Of a DNA stretch of 64,000 bases, positions 1-8,386 are shown in pieces. The translations under genes were made by a program, and so were the position numbers. The notes under the pieces were generated by a model. It ran no database searches and was not told where the DNA came from. It was given only the letters and a program-made list of their open reading frames with translations. Source of the DNA: Pseudomonadales bacterium (GTDB lineage Bacteria; Pseudomonadota; Gammaproteobacteria; Pseudomonadales; Halieaceae). The DNA is taken from the NCBI GenBank assembly GCA_024234815.1, contig JACKNO010000005.1:1-64000 (forward strand). Direction: 5' to 3'. The first letter of the stretch is position 1, and every line of letters begins with the position of its first letter.

Positions 1-306
1 TGTCACAGCCAAATCCAGGCGGTGCTGGATGGAGCAGCCGTAACACCCAAGGTAGCCGACCACGTGACGAGCCTGGGCGTGATGTTGACACTGGTGGGCG
101 CAGGCTATGGCATTGGTTTCGCGATCGGTTCGCAGGTGCAGACTTGGCAGCGCCCGGACATCGCAATCCGGCCGCTGGCCGGCACGGCGCCGACGCTGAC
201 CACGTTCCTGCTGCGCCGCCAGGGAGAGCCGTCCGAGCCGATGAAGCGCTTCATCAGTCGCGTGAAGGCGATTGGCGGGGCACCAGGCGGTGAGACTGGC
301 GCTTGA
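1..306 (+). CDS. LysR-family regulator, C-terminal part (cut by window edge)
   Basis: The reading frame is open from base 1 to a TGA at 304-306, so the 5' part of the gene lies outside the window. The visible ~101 residues look like the end of a LysR substrate-binding domain: a V-L-D-G-A-A segment, a hydrophobic G-V-M-L-T-L-V-G-A-G-Y-G-I-G-F stretch with the typical 'G.G..' turn, then a loop leading to a final helix with PMKRFISRVK. LysR proteins bind operators with an N-terminal helix-turn-helix and sense a small ligand with this domain. The ligand cannot be inferred. The MLDG methionine context at 22 is internal, not a start. An iron alcohol dehydrogenase follows 283 bases downstream on the same strand, but the spacing gives no proof of a regulatory link. 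Confidence 0.75.
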   Translation, partial: CHSQIQAVLDGAAVTPKVADHVTSLGVMLTLVGAGYGIGFAIGSQVQTWQRPDIAIRPLAGTAPTLTTFLLRRQGEPSEPMKRFISRVKAIGGAPGGETGA

Positions 307-377
307 ACGCGAGCCGCCAGAACCTGAGCTTTGGTGGCTGTTGCTGATCGTCCCCAGACGGCGACGGAAGCAATGCG

Positions 378-404
378 TTGACGAGCACGATTGACTGGTA
401 CAAT
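378..404 (+). promoter_or_regulatory. Candidate promoter ahead of the alcohol dehydrogenase leader
   Basis: TTGACG at 378-383 and TACAAT at 399-404 resemble sigma-70 -35 and -10 boxes, with a 15-base spacer that is shorter than optimal. If real, transcription would begin near 411 and give a leader of about 180 bases. This is read from the sequence only. Confidence 0.3.
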
Positions 405-412
405 ATGTGGTC

Positions 413-495
413 TTTTCCCGTGCGGTGAATGGGAAAATCCAGTTGTCAATCAACGGGTTGGATGCTTGGGATTGTTCCCATCACCCGCTCCAACC
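413..495 (+). other. Three consecutive hairpins in the 5' leader of the alcohol dehydrogenase
   Basis: Three inverted repeats follow one another: TTTTCCC (413-419) with GGGAAAA (431-437); GTTG (442-445) with CAAC (451-454); and GGTTGGA (456-462) with TCCAACC (489-495), which encloses TGGGA-TTGT-TCCCA (467-480). No U-tract follows, so this is not a standard terminator for the LysR gene. Its place between a candidate promoter and the GTG at 590 suggests a structured leader, function unknown. Confidence 0.4.
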
Positions 496-589
496 GGCGC
501 GACGGCCCGGACTGCAGTATCGCTAGCCTGATCGACGGCGGTTGCCTATTATCTGATCCAGTCCCGCGCACAATATTGGAGAATATCCC

Positions 590-1789
590 GTGAAAATCCT
601 GTACTTCAAAATCAGAGCCGTCCTCGTTACCTGGCTGATGCGGTTGCTGCCCCGCAACCCGCCCATCGTCTTCAAGGGCGTGAATTCGGCTCTGACCCTG
701 TGTGAACAGGTAGCCGTGCTGGGCTATACCAAAGTCATCATAGCGACTGACAACTTTCTGGGCGGCTCGGGCATCCTCGACGGCATAAAAGCCACCCTGA
801 CGAAGCAGGGAGTAGAGTACGTCGTCTTTGACGGCATCCTGCCAGACCCGGCATTCGACCAGGTCCAGGAAGGAGAGGCGATGATCAGGACCCAGCGCTG
901 CCAGGCTGTGATCGCAGTCGGCGGCGGCTCTGTCCTGGATGCCGCGAAAATGATGGCCATGCTCCACACCAATCCGGGTTCCCTGGAAAGTTTCGACGGC
1001 ATCCAGAAATGCAAGAGACCCGGCCTGCCGCTGTTCGCCATCCCGACAACCGCGGGCACCGGTTCCGAGATTACCCTGGCGGCCGTGATCACCGACCCCG
1101 TCTCACACCGCAAAATACCGATCGTTGACAGTAAGATGATCCCCGGTTACATCGCGCTGGATGCCGAAATCATGAAGGGAATGCCCCCGGGGATTACCGC
1201 TGCCACCGGCATGGACGCCCTCACCCACGCCGTGGAGTCCTACCTGTCCAAAGCTTCCACGAGCGCTACTGAAGAGCACGCGACGGCGGCGGTTCGGCTG
1301 ATCTTCAAGTACCAGTTGCGGGCGTTCAAGGAAGGCGGCGACATGGAGGCAAGAGATGGCATGGCCCTGGCGGCCTTCTATGCCGGAGCCGCGTTTACCA
1401 GGACTTCAGTGGGTTACGTTCACGGCATCGCCCACCAACTGGGCCGCCTGTGCGGCACGCCCCACGGCAATGCCAATGCGATGGTTCTGCCGGAGGTACT
1501 GGCGGCGTATGGTGAGTGTGTCCACCAGCGCCTGGCAAAGCTGGCGGATGTCGCCGGTATTGGAGAGCCCGGGGAAGGCCAGGCGAGCAAAGCCGGAAAG
1601 TTCATCCAGGCCATTGTCGATATGCGCAAGGACATGGATTTGCCGCTGCAACCCAAAGACCTGAAAGCGAGCGACATTCCCGGCATAGTCGATGAGGCGA
1701 TCGCCGAAGCGGGATCGCTCTACCCGGTGCCGCGTTATATGAGCGAGGCGGAACTGACCACTATCGTCAACGGCTTGCGCGCGGCCTGA
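590..1789 (+). CDS. Iron-containing alcohol dehydrogenase
   Basis: A 399-residue group III (iron-dependent) alcohol dehydrogenase, which interconverts alcohols and aldehydes or ketones with NAD(P). The nucleotide-binding part has GGGS at residues 111-114 and the family signature TTAGTGSE at 153-160. The four metal ligands expected for the FucO family are present: D209 and H213 in GMDALTHA, H278 in YVHG and H292 in TPHG. Length fits the family (380-400). The start is GTG at 590, with GGAG at 578-581 eight bases upstream; no ATG fits better. It lies behind a long, hairpin-rich leader and ahead of a small membrane-protein gene on the same strand. Substrate cannot be told from sequence; in this family it ranges from lactaldehyde and butanol to hydroxybutyrate. 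Confidence 0.93.
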   Translation: MKILYFKIRAVLVTWLMRLLPRNPPIVFKGVNSALTLCEQVAVLGYTKVIIATDNFLGGSGILDGIKATLTKQGVEYVVFDGILPDPAFDQVQEGEAMIRTQRCQAVIAVGGGSVLDAAKMMAMLHTNPGSLESFDGIQKCKRPGLPLFAIPTTAGTGSEITLAAVITDPVSHRKIPIVDSKMIPGYIALDAEIMKGMPPGITAATGMDALTHAVESYLSKASTSATEEHATAAVRLIFKYQLRAFKEGGDMEARDGMALAAFYAGAAFTRTSVGYVHGIAHQLGRLCGTPHGNANAMVLPEVLAAYGECVHQRLAKLADVAGIGEPGEGQASKAGKFIQAIVDMRKDMDLPLQPKDLKASDIPGIVDEAIAEAGSLYPVPRYMSEAELTTIVNGLRAA

Positions 1790-1854
1790 ATTTTACGCTA
1801 CCGTTGGCCGCGAATGGCGGCAGGCGCGACGAATAAAAACGAGGGGTTCGATAG

Positions 1855-2271
1855 ATGGCAACCGAATTCAACACGGGCAGTTTCCTGGGCCGCTGGATAT
1901 TTGCACTGGCGCTGGTGATGGGCACCTACAACCCGACAGCCTGGTGCTACTTCCACTGGGCTACCGCCGAAAGCACAACCTTCGGGCCGATAGTGGCCAT
2001 CGTTGGCATTGTGTTGTTGATTGGCTGGATTATTTTTATTCGCGCCACGTTTACGTCCATGGGCTGGTTCGGCATCGCCCTCGAGGCCGCCCTGTTCGGT
2101 TGCATGGTATGGCTTTTCGTGGACCAGGGCTGGCTCAACCTGGAGTCGGAGGGAACCATCGCCTGGGTCGTACTGGTAATCCTGTCCCTGATTCTGGCGG
2201 TGGGCATGTCCTGGTCACATATCCGGCGGCGCATGTCAGGCCAGTTCGACGTGGACGAAAAAGACCACTAG
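1855..2271 (+). CDS. Small four-helix inner-membrane protein (DUF6524-like)
   Basis: A 138-residue hydrophobic protein with four predicted membrane spans at roughly residues 12-32, 42-62, 70-90 and 102-122, a conserved-looking TYNPTAWCYFHW segment at the end of the first span, and a charged C-terminal tail (RRRMSG...DEKDH). The ATG at 1855 follows GAGGGG in the leader. From memory it resembles the DUF6524 family; no function is established for it. It lies 65 bases after the alcohol dehydrogenase and may share its transcript. A GCCGC-GAATG-GCGGC stem lies in the gap between them. The LysR gene beyond it is convergent. Confidence 0.85.
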   Translation: MATEFNTGSFLGRWIFALALVMGTYNPTAWCYFHWATAESTTFGPIVAIVGIVLLIGWIIFIRATFTSMGWFGIALEAALFGCMVWLFVDQGWLNLESEGTIAWVVLVILSLILAVGMSWSHIRRRMSGQFDVDEKDH

Positions 2272-2335
2272 CCGGCGTTCGCAGGCACCGCCAACAGGGG
2301 GGCGCGGCAAACAGGCGCTGGCGGCAGTTGGCCGG

Positions 2336-3220
2336 TCAGCGGCGACTGTCCAGTTGGTGGCGCACCTTGTCAAACTCCCCTGCGATCACCTCCCGCAGCA
2401 CACGCAGCCTGGCGCTCAAGCGCAGGTCCTTGTGCGTCAACACCCACATGTCTGACTGGTGGACGATGGTGGCGCCGGGCACCCGCACAATGTCGGGGTC
2501 GTCGTACGCCATAAAACAGGGCATGAAGGCCATACCCATTTTGTAGCGCAGGGCGTCCGCCAGCAATCTGATATCCGCAATGGCGTGGCGCACTGGCTGG
2601 CCCGGGTACTCTGTCAGCGTCAGCCATTCCTCCTTCTGATCGATCGTGCGTTTGCCAATCCAGGTGAGGTGCGACACATCGGAGGGATTGTCAGGGTTCA
2701 GCAGATCCTTGTGCACATAGGTAGAAGCCGTCAGCGCTCCCACCTTGCGGCCTATGAGGTACTCCGGGGGATGCATCCCGGCCGGCATGACACGCAGTGC
2801 GATATCCGCTTCCCGGCGACTGAGGTCGGCGGTATCGTAACTCGAGGTGAGTTCAAGTTCGATTCCGGGGTACTGTTCAGCAAAACGTGCCAGGCGCGAT
2901 ACAAGAAATCCCAGGCTGCCGGCCGGCGGCATGGTCAGCCGGATATTGCCCCGCAACTCCTGGTCGCCGCCGGTGATCTTGCGTTCCACGCCCATGACCA
3001 GTTCTTCCACGTGCTCGGCGGTGGGCAGAACCTGCTCGCCAGCGATGGTCAGGCGGTAACCTTCGGGTGTGCGATCAAAAAGGTGGGCCTGGAGTTTGTG
3101 CTCCATGTCGTCGAGGCGGCGGGTTACCGTGGAGTTGCTTACACCCAGTTCCTGGGCCGCGCCGCGCGCGGAACCCTTGCGGCTGAGAGCCAGGAATACT
3201 TTCAGGTCATCCCAATCCAC
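2336..3220 (-). CDS. LysR-family transcriptional regulator
   Basis: A complete 294-residue LysR-type regulator. The N-terminal winged helix-turn-helix is clear (MDWDDLKVFLALSRKGSARGAAQ, then ELGVSNSTVTRRLDDME), followed by a substrate-binding domain starting near residue 90 (GNIRLTMPPAGSLGFLVSR). The start is GTG at 3220 with a G-rich Shine-Dalgarno about ten bases upstream. LysR proteins usually control a neighbouring divergent gene, but here the upstream neighbour (DHH protein) is on the same strand 48 bases away and the downstream one is convergent, so the target is unclear. The domain wording (VSNSTVTRRLD, YPGIELELTSSYDTADLSRREADIALR) is of the CrgA/AaeR-like subgroup. Ligand unknown. Confidence 0.93.
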   Translation of the reverse strand: MDWDDLKVFLALSRKGSARGAAQELGVSNSTVTRRLDDMEHKLQAHLFDRTPEGYRLTIAGEQVLPTAEHVEELVMGVERKITGGDQELRGNIRLTMPPAGSLGFLVSRLARFAEQYPGIELELTSSYDTADLSRREADIALRVMPAGMHPPEYLIGRKVGALTASTYVHKDLLNPDNPSDVSHLTWIGKRTIDQKEEWLTLTEYPGQPVRHAIADIRLLADALRYKMGMAFMPCFMAYDDPDIVRVPGATIVHQSDMWVLTHKDLRLSARLRVLREVIAGEFDKVRHQLDSRR

Positions 3221-3268
3221 GTTACTTTACCCCCCGAGTGTGCCGCTGGTATCCAGCCTTGAGTGGCC

Positions 3269-4231
3269 TCAGGCCCGGGAGTAAAACGCGGCGAAGGTAT
3301 CGATAAACTCCTGCAGCATTTCACCGGGCAGGTCGTTAACCCCGGCAGCGGCCTTGCGTCCGCCTCCTGTGGGAAACTTCATGCACAATTCATCGGCGCC
3401 GGTTTTGTTTTCCAGGGGCGCCCGCACGGAGACCAGGTAGCAACCGTTGGCCTTGGCCGTCAGCACCGCATGGGCACGGGCGGGGTTGTTGTTAGCCAGG
3501 TCATTGCTGTAGACGCCGCTGACGCGACGCGCCCAGGGCTCGTTCGGCATCATGAAAACCGCCACCGCGTCGTTCCGGAACTCGGGTTCCAGGGCCTCGG
3601 CCGTAGCCATGTCCTGCTGATAACCCTGTTCCAGCTTGGCGAAATTCTCACGGGAGTCCTGCATGAAATCGAAGGGGCTCGCGTAGGGGCTGACAAGGCG
3701 AAACAACTGTTCCGGCTCAAAGTGCAGGTCCGCCAGGCTGGAACCGTAACCGTTGTAGTTGATATAGATGCCGAGGTTTTCCAGCTGCTGCAACCGCGAC
3801 TCGTCCAGCGCGAGTGGTCGCGCGATGCGACGCGCGCTGTCCTGCAGGTTATCCCCGAAGGCGCCGACAACCGCCCATTCCCGAAAAGCCCCGTCGAGAT
3901 GTTCGTTCACCAGGATACTGGTGCAGACATCGGGCGCGGTATTGATCACTGCCTGCAGGTTCGGGCTGTGCGGAATGTCACCCGCGAAATGATGATCGCA
4001 GTAAAACACCTCGGCTCCAGCCGCCAGGGCGCGTTCCAGTCCCGTCCTGTTTTTGTCGAGGGAGACATCCAGCACTGTGATCTGTGAGCCTGAAACCGCT
4101 TCAACCTTGTCCAGCAGATTGATATCGCGTTTCACGCCTGTGACCAGGGTCGCTTCGCGGGGCTGGGCATTTCGTAACTGGGCCAGGGCGCAGATACCAT
4201 CGGCATCGCCATTAAACACGTCGAAATTCAT
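3269..4231 (-). CDS. DHH-family phosphoesterase-like protein
   Basis: A 320-residue protein beginning with the DHH-superfamily aspartate motif (FNGDADGICA, D9 and D11) and carrying a second metal-binding motif YCDHH near residue 100, followed by NTAPDVCTS. The C-terminal part ends in GGRKAAAGVNDLP, matching the DHHA1 substrate-binding segment (GGxxxAAG). Relatives hydrolyse phosphodiesters or phosphoanhydrides with Mn2+ (RecJ, NrnA, PPX families); which of these applies is not visible. The protein is shorter than RecJ, closer to NrnA-type proteins in size. It lies between the polysaccharide genes and a LysR gene, all on the minus strand, with a 50-base gap after the dehydratase gene. Confidence 0.88.
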   Translation of the reverse strand: MNFDVFNGDADGICALAQLRNAQPREATLVTGVKRDINLLDKVEAVSGSQITVLDVSLDKNRTGLERALAAGAEVFYCDHHFAGDIPHSPNLQAVINTAPDVCTSILVNEHLDGAFREWAVVGAFGDNLQDSARRIARPLALDESRLQQLENLGIYINYNGYGSSLADLHFEPEQLFRLVSPYASPFDFMQDSRENFAKLEQGYQQDMATAEALEPEFRNDAVAVFMMPNEPWARRVSGVYSNDLANNNPARAHAVLTAKANGCYLVSVRAPLENKTGADELCMKFPTGGGRKAAAGVNDLPGEMLQEFIDTFAAFYSRA

Positions 4232-4281
4232 TAGTGGGGTTCCTTGTTAAATCAGTGGGGATCAATAGCGAGGGGCGGACA

Positions 4282-6318
4282 TCACTGCGAGTCGGGAAAC
4301 AGTTCCTTCACGTTCGAGGCTTTCACCGGCACTACCGCCAGGGTCTTCTTGACAGGCAGCGCGGCCTGTCCCTGTTTCTTCCACAGATGGTCATAGCGAA
4401 CCTCGTGATCACTGAAACCGCTGACCGCCGTATTCAATACCGAGGTAATACCGACACAATCCATCGCGTCGCAGTAGCGCATGAGATCCTGCAGCATTTT
4501 GTGAATCATGGCGTAGGACAGGCACTCTTCCTCCGCACGCATGATCATCGGGTGACCCGTGCCGGTGACACTGCTGCCCAGCAGCAGTTCCTCGTGCAGT
4601 TTCTCCCCTGGGCGCAGGCCGATAAACTCAATATTGATGTGTTCGCCCACGTGGGTATCGTGATCCATCTCGTAGCCACTGAGGCGCACCATACGCCGCG
4701 CCAGGTCGACAATGCGCACCGGCTCTCCCATGTCGAGTACAAACACGTCGCCACCGGTACCCATGGCGCTTGCCTGCAGCACGAGTTGAGCGGCTTCGGC
4801 GATGCTCATGAAATAGCGCGAGACCTCGGGGTGGGTGACTGTCACCGGGCCACCGTTTGCGATCTGCTCGCGAAACAGCGGAACGACCGACCCGGATGAG
4901 CCCAGTACGTTACCGAAACGCACCATACAGAAACGGGTGGTCGTTTCCTGTTGCGCCAGCCCCTGCAGAATCATCTCCGCGAAACGCTTCGAGGCGCCCA
5001 TGATGTTGGTGGGCCGCACCGCCTTGTCCGTGGATACCAGGACAAAGGTCTCGACCTTCGCCTTGCGCGCCGCCTCGGCCGCATACCAGGTACCGAAAAC
5101 ATTATTGGCCACGCCCTCGGCGATATTGTGCTCGACCATCGGCACGTGCTTGTAAGCCGCGGCGTGATACACCGACTGCACGCAGAAAGTTCGATAGATG
5201 CTCTCCAGGCGCCGCTGGTCCTGCACGGTCCCCAACAGGGCCACTATTTCCACCTCGCGGCCGGATTTTGCCATCAGCTCGCGCAGTTCGCGCTCGATGT
5301 TGTAAAGCGCGTATTCGGAATTATCCAGCAGTATCAGCTCCCGGGGCCCGGACAGCAGAATCTGGCGGCACAGTTCGGAGCCGATGGAGCCCCCGGCACC
5401 GGTCACCATCACTACCTTGTCGGTAATGCAGCGATCTATGAGTTCGGGATGAGGTGGCACGGCGTCGCGGCCCAGCAGGTCGTCGAGGCTGATGTCCTGG
5501 ATCTGGTTGACGCTGGCCTGCCCGGACACCAGTTCGTTGATTCTCGGAACGGTGCGCACATAAACCGGCAGACCTACCAGGGAATTGATTATTTCCCTGC
5601 GCCGCTCGGCGGAGGCGGAGGGCACGGCCAGCAACACCTGGGTGATATCGTGCTGGGCCACCAACTGCTCGAGCTCCCGGGGGTGCGCCACCTGCAGACC
5701 GTTGATCACCGAATGCTGCAGGTTATTGTCATCGTCGACAAAAACCACCACGCGGTACTGGTCACCCTGGTGCAGGGCGGTCAGCAGCTGGCGGCCCGAT
5801 TCGCCGGCGCCGTAGATGATGACATTCTCGGACAGGGAGCGCAGCTTCGCCTGGTAGTAGGCCCTGACCGTCAGGCGGGTACCGCCAATGCCCAGCAGCG
5901 CCAGCGCAAAATAGATGAACGGCATGGAGCGGGGAACGCCGGCCTGGCTGAAAAATATAGTGGCGCCCAGGATCATGGTGGAGTAGCTCACCGCGGTGAG
6001 CACCGCCCAGATGGCCTGCTGACCCATGAAGCGAATTACGGCCCGGTACAGGCCCAGGCGCAAAAACACTATCGCGCTGAGTACCACCGTGACCACGGCG
6101 CAGGTGTACTCAACCGGCCCGAGACGAAAATTCATGTGGCCGTAACGGAAAGCCACCGCGAACCACATGGCGGACGTCACGAACACCATATCCAGGCCCA
6201 GCAGGCAAGCTTGTTTGATATTACGAGGAAGCTGTATCAACTTTTCAAGAGCGTCTCGAAAGCTCCCGATGAAGCCGGAAATAGATCGCGATGTAAATTT
6301 GCCGACACGATTCAGCAA
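4282..6318 (-). CDS. UDP-sugar 4,6-dehydratase, membrane-bound (WbpM/PglF/CapD type)
   Basis: A 678-residue polysaccharide biosynthesis protein. The N-terminal ~160 residues hold four predicted membrane spans. A first Rossmann-like segment follows (IIYGAGESGRQLL near 168-180), then the catalytic SDR domain with TGAGGSIGSE near residue 305 and VSTDKAVRPTNIMGASKR, the TDKA...MGASK signature of PglF/WbpM UDP-GlcNAc 4,6-dehydratases, which make the precursor of bacillosamine- or quinovosamine-type sugars at the cytoplasmic face. The start is TTG at 6318 with GGGAGGAT immediately upstream. It is the last of three co-directional polysaccharide genes, 75 bases after the initiating transferase, as wbpM ends the O-antigen locus in Pseudomonas. 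Sugar product is inferred from the family. Confidence 0.94.
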   Translation of the reverse strand: MLNRVGKFTSRSISGFIGSFRDALEKLIQLPRNIKQACLLGLDMVFVTSAMWFAVAFRYGHMNFRLGPVEYTCAVVTVVLSAIVFLRLGLYRAVIRFMGQQAIWAVLTAVSYSTMILGATIFFSQAGVPRSMPFIYFALALLGIGGTRLTVRAYYQAKLRSLSENVIIYGAGESGRQLLTALHQGDQYRVVVFVDDDNNLQHSVINGLQVAHPRELEQLVAQHDITQVLLAVPSASAERRREIINSLVGLPVYVRTVPRINELVSGQASVNQIQDISLDDLLGRDAVPPHPELIDRCITDKVVMVTGAGGSIGSELCRQILLSGPRELILLDNSEYALYNIERELRELMAKSGREVEIVALLGTVQDQRRLESIYRTFCVQSVYHAAAYKHVPMVEHNIAEGVANNVFGTWYAAEAARKAKVETFVLVSTDKAVRPTNIMGASKRFAEMILQGLAQQETTTRFCMVRFGNVLGSSGSVVPLFREQIANGGPVTVTHPEVSRYFMSIAEAAQLVLQASAMGTGGDVFVLDMGEPVRIVDLARRMVRLSGYEMDHDTHVGEHINIEFIGLRPGEKLHEELLLGSSVTGTGHPMIMRAEEECLSYAMIHKMLQDLMRYCDAMDCVGITSVLNTAVSGFSDHEVRYDHLWKKQGQAALPVKKTLAVVPVKASNVKELFPDSQ

Positions 6319-6393
6319 GAATCCTCCCGCTATTCTGATTGCTGTAGCGGGCGCTGCCTGACGTATGTACCGCGCCCCCGGAGCTACTGAATA

Positions 6394-7380
6394 TTACGCT
6401 AACGATCGTGTTTTCGCCATGCCTGCAAGCAGCGGAAGATATGCCAAAATTACCAATAAAAATGCGTACTTGGGGTAGATTTCCGAGAGCCAGGCCAGGG
6501 GCAACAACCAGCCGCAGAAGATGCAAACCAGAAGCAGGTCGACTCGCAGATGGGAGCCCCATCGCACACTCAGGCGCTGGTACGCGTGCAGACGATGAGG
6601 CTGGGTAAAAGCCTGCCCCGTCGCCATACGCCACAGCAGGGTGCAGGTGGCATCCGTGACAAATACCGCGAGCAGCACCAGCCAGCAGGCCAGGCCCAGG
6701 TGCCCCTGCGCCGCTCCCATTACAGCCAGGCCCGCGAGCAGGAAGCCGGTGGGAATGCTGCCTGCGTCACCCATGAACAGGCGCGCTGGCGGCCAGTTCC
6801 AAACCAGGAAGCCGAGCTGGCTCGCTCCCAGCAACAGGCAGTACAGGGCATAGTCGTGCCCGCCGTTGCCCCGGGACAGGAGGGCCGCCGCGCCGCAGGC
6901 CAACAGGCACTGGCCGGCGGCGATACCATCGATGCCATCCATAAAGTTATACAGATTTACCAGCCACAGCATGACCAGGGTCGCGGGCAGTAGCAAAGCG
7001 GCATGCGCCCATGTGCCACCGGTGGCCGGCGACGGCAGCAGGATCAGCAGAATCACCAGGCAGGCAATGGCGTAGGCGATAAAACGCAGGCGCACGGGCA
7101 GGACCCACAGGTCATCCGCGATTCCCAGCAACATCAGCAATAGCGCACCCGCCGCGAGGGCCACGTAACCGGTCGCCCAGGGTGCGCACCACAACCCGGT
7201 CAAGACCAGCCCAAGGGTGAAGGCCAGCATCATGGGGGCACCACCGCCATGGGGGGTGGGCACCTGGTGAGAACTCCGGCTATCCGGGGTGGCCAGTAGT
7301 CGCCAGCGGCGCGCAAGGTACAGGTATATCCCGCACAACAGGACAGAGGCCACCAGTGTCACCAGCAATGCGGCAATCAC
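6394..7380 (-). CDS. Polyprenyl-phosphate sugar-1-phosphate transferase (WecA/WbpL family)
   Basis: A 328-residue, highly hydrophobic glycosyltransferase family 4 protein with about ten membrane spans. It carries the MraY/WecA motifs: HGGGAPMM near residue 45, AxxDDL (GIADDLWVLP), NLYNFMDGIDGIA near 142-154, and FMGDAGSIPTG near 200. Such enzymes transfer a sugar 1-phosphate (GlcNAc, FucNAc or QuiNAc) from a UDP-sugar to undecaprenyl phosphate, starting O-antigen or other surface glycan synthesis. The gene overlaps the upstream epimerase gene by four bases (ATGA type), so the two are very likely translated together. The order epimerase-WbpL-WbpM is that of the Pseudomonas O-antigen locus. Confidence 0.94.
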   Translation of the reverse strand: MIAALLVTLVASVLLCGIYLYLARRWRLLATPDSRSSHQVPTPHGGGAPMMLAFTLGLVLTGLWCAPWATGYVALAAGALLLMLLGIADDLWVLPVRLRFIAYAIACLVILLILLPSPATGGTWAHAALLLPATLVMLWLVNLYNFMDGIDGIAAGQCLLACGAAALLSRGNGGHDYALYCLLLGASQLGFLVWNWPPARLFMGDAGSIPTGFLLAGLAVMGAAQGHLGLACWLVLLAVFVTDATCTLLWRMATGQAFTQPHRLHAYQRLSVRWGSHLRVDLLLVCIFCGWLLPLAWLSEIYPKYAFLLVILAYLPLLAGMAKTRSLA

Positions 7381-8321
7381 CCGACACCCTCCTTCACCGC
7401 TCCCATCAACTCCCTTGCCGTTGCTGAAAACCGCCGGCGCGGACGCCAGCCGGTTGCCTGTAGAACCGCCCGGTTGCTGTAAAGCTCAGTGCCGAACAGC
7501 TTGTCGAAGGTAGACTCACCCCGCGCCCGGGACACCAGGTCGAGCAGTGCGGCGGCGACGCGCCAGCCGGCTGTCGGCAGCCAGCCGCGTCCGGGCCCCA
7601 TACCGGCCGCGAGACGCAATTCATCGTAGAGAGACCGGGTGCTGTAATGCTCGCCATCGCTGGCAATCCAGATCTGCACACCCGTTTGAGCCTGCCCGGC
7701 AGCCAGGCACATCAAGTCAACCAGGTCGCCCAGTGCCACCATGGAGCGGGCGCCCAGCGCCGGCGGCCTCGGCAAACCCGCCTTGAGCCCCCGCGCCAAC
7801 AGCGCGAGATTACCCTTCGCCGCGGGACCGTAGACCAGCGCGGGACGCAGGATCACGAGCGCCATGGGGCCGGAACCGAATTCTGCCTGCAGGGCGTTCT
7901 CCGCACTCCACTTTGACCAGCCGTAGGGATCCCGGGGGGCGGCGCAATCGCCTTCCGAACGTTCTGTATCACCAGTGGGAGGCCCCATGGCCTTGACGCT
8001 GCTGAGGAAAATAAAGCGCTTCACGCCAGCCGCGGCGGCCAGCCTTGCCAACTGCAGGGTCGCGAGTTCATTCAGCGTCCGATAGGCTGCGGCCTCGGCC
8101 TTCTGGTGGGCGATGCCCGCGAGGTGGAACACCACGTCGACACCGTCCAGGCACTCCCGCTTCGGCATCTCCCGGGCCAGGTCAACCGCGAGGGTAGCGG
8201 TTCCGTCGGGCAGCGGGGCGCCACTTTTGCTCAACGCGACAATACTGTCGCCGCGCTCAAGCAGCTGCTGACAAAGGTCGCGACCGATAAACCCGGTCGC
8301 TCCACTCACAAGACATTTCAC
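7377..8321 (-). CDS. NAD-dependent sugar epimerase/dehydratase (WbpK/WbpV-like)
   Basis: A 314-residue extended short-chain dehydrogenase. The Rossmann motif GATGFIG lies at residues 7-13, an aspartate (AVDLAR) near 47, and the catalytic YGWSK motif near residue 133 after a serine-rich SSVKAM segment. The family changes UDP-linked 4-keto sugars (4-epimerization or 4-reduction), and members beside WbpL and WbpM act on the keto product of WbpM. It opens the three-gene polysaccharide unit and lies just after the intrinsic terminator of comEA (8338-8366), so its promoter must sit within the short gap or overlap that terminator. Exact sugar substrate unknown. Confidence 0.9.
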   Translation of the reverse strand: MKCLVSGATGFIGRDLCQQLLERGDSIVALSKSGAPLPDGTATLAVDLAREMPKRECLDGVDVVFHLAGIAHQKAEAAAYRTLNELATLQLARLAAAAGVKRFIFLSSVKAMGPPTGDTERSEGDCAAPRDPYGWSKWSAENALQAEFGSGPMALVILRPALVYGPAAKGNLALLARGLKAGLPRPPALGARSMVALGDLVDLMCLAAGQAQTGVQIWIASDGEHYSTRSLYDELRLAAGMGPGRGWLPTAGWRVAAALLDLVSRARGESTFDKLFGTELYSNRAVLQATGWRPRRRFSATARELMGAVKEGVG

Positions 8322-8337
8322 GCAATCGGGTCGCTAT

Positions 8338-8366
8338 AAAAAGATAAAGGGGGCAAAAGCCCCCTC
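8338..8366 (-). terminator. Intrinsic terminator after comEA
   Basis: Read on the minus strand: AGGGGGC-TTTT-GCCCCCT (8365 down to 8348) followed by a U-rich run (TTATCTTTTT, to 8338). It starts about 20 bases past the comEA stop and is a textbook rho-independent terminator. It separates comEA from the polysaccharide genes downstream. Confidence 0.88.
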
Positions 8367-8386
8367 ATGATACGGATGCGGCTGCC

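Noticed and set aside
4951..6390. A long plus-strand frame (about 480 codons)
   Set aside because: It is antisense to the CapD/WbpM-type gene; no domain can be recognised.
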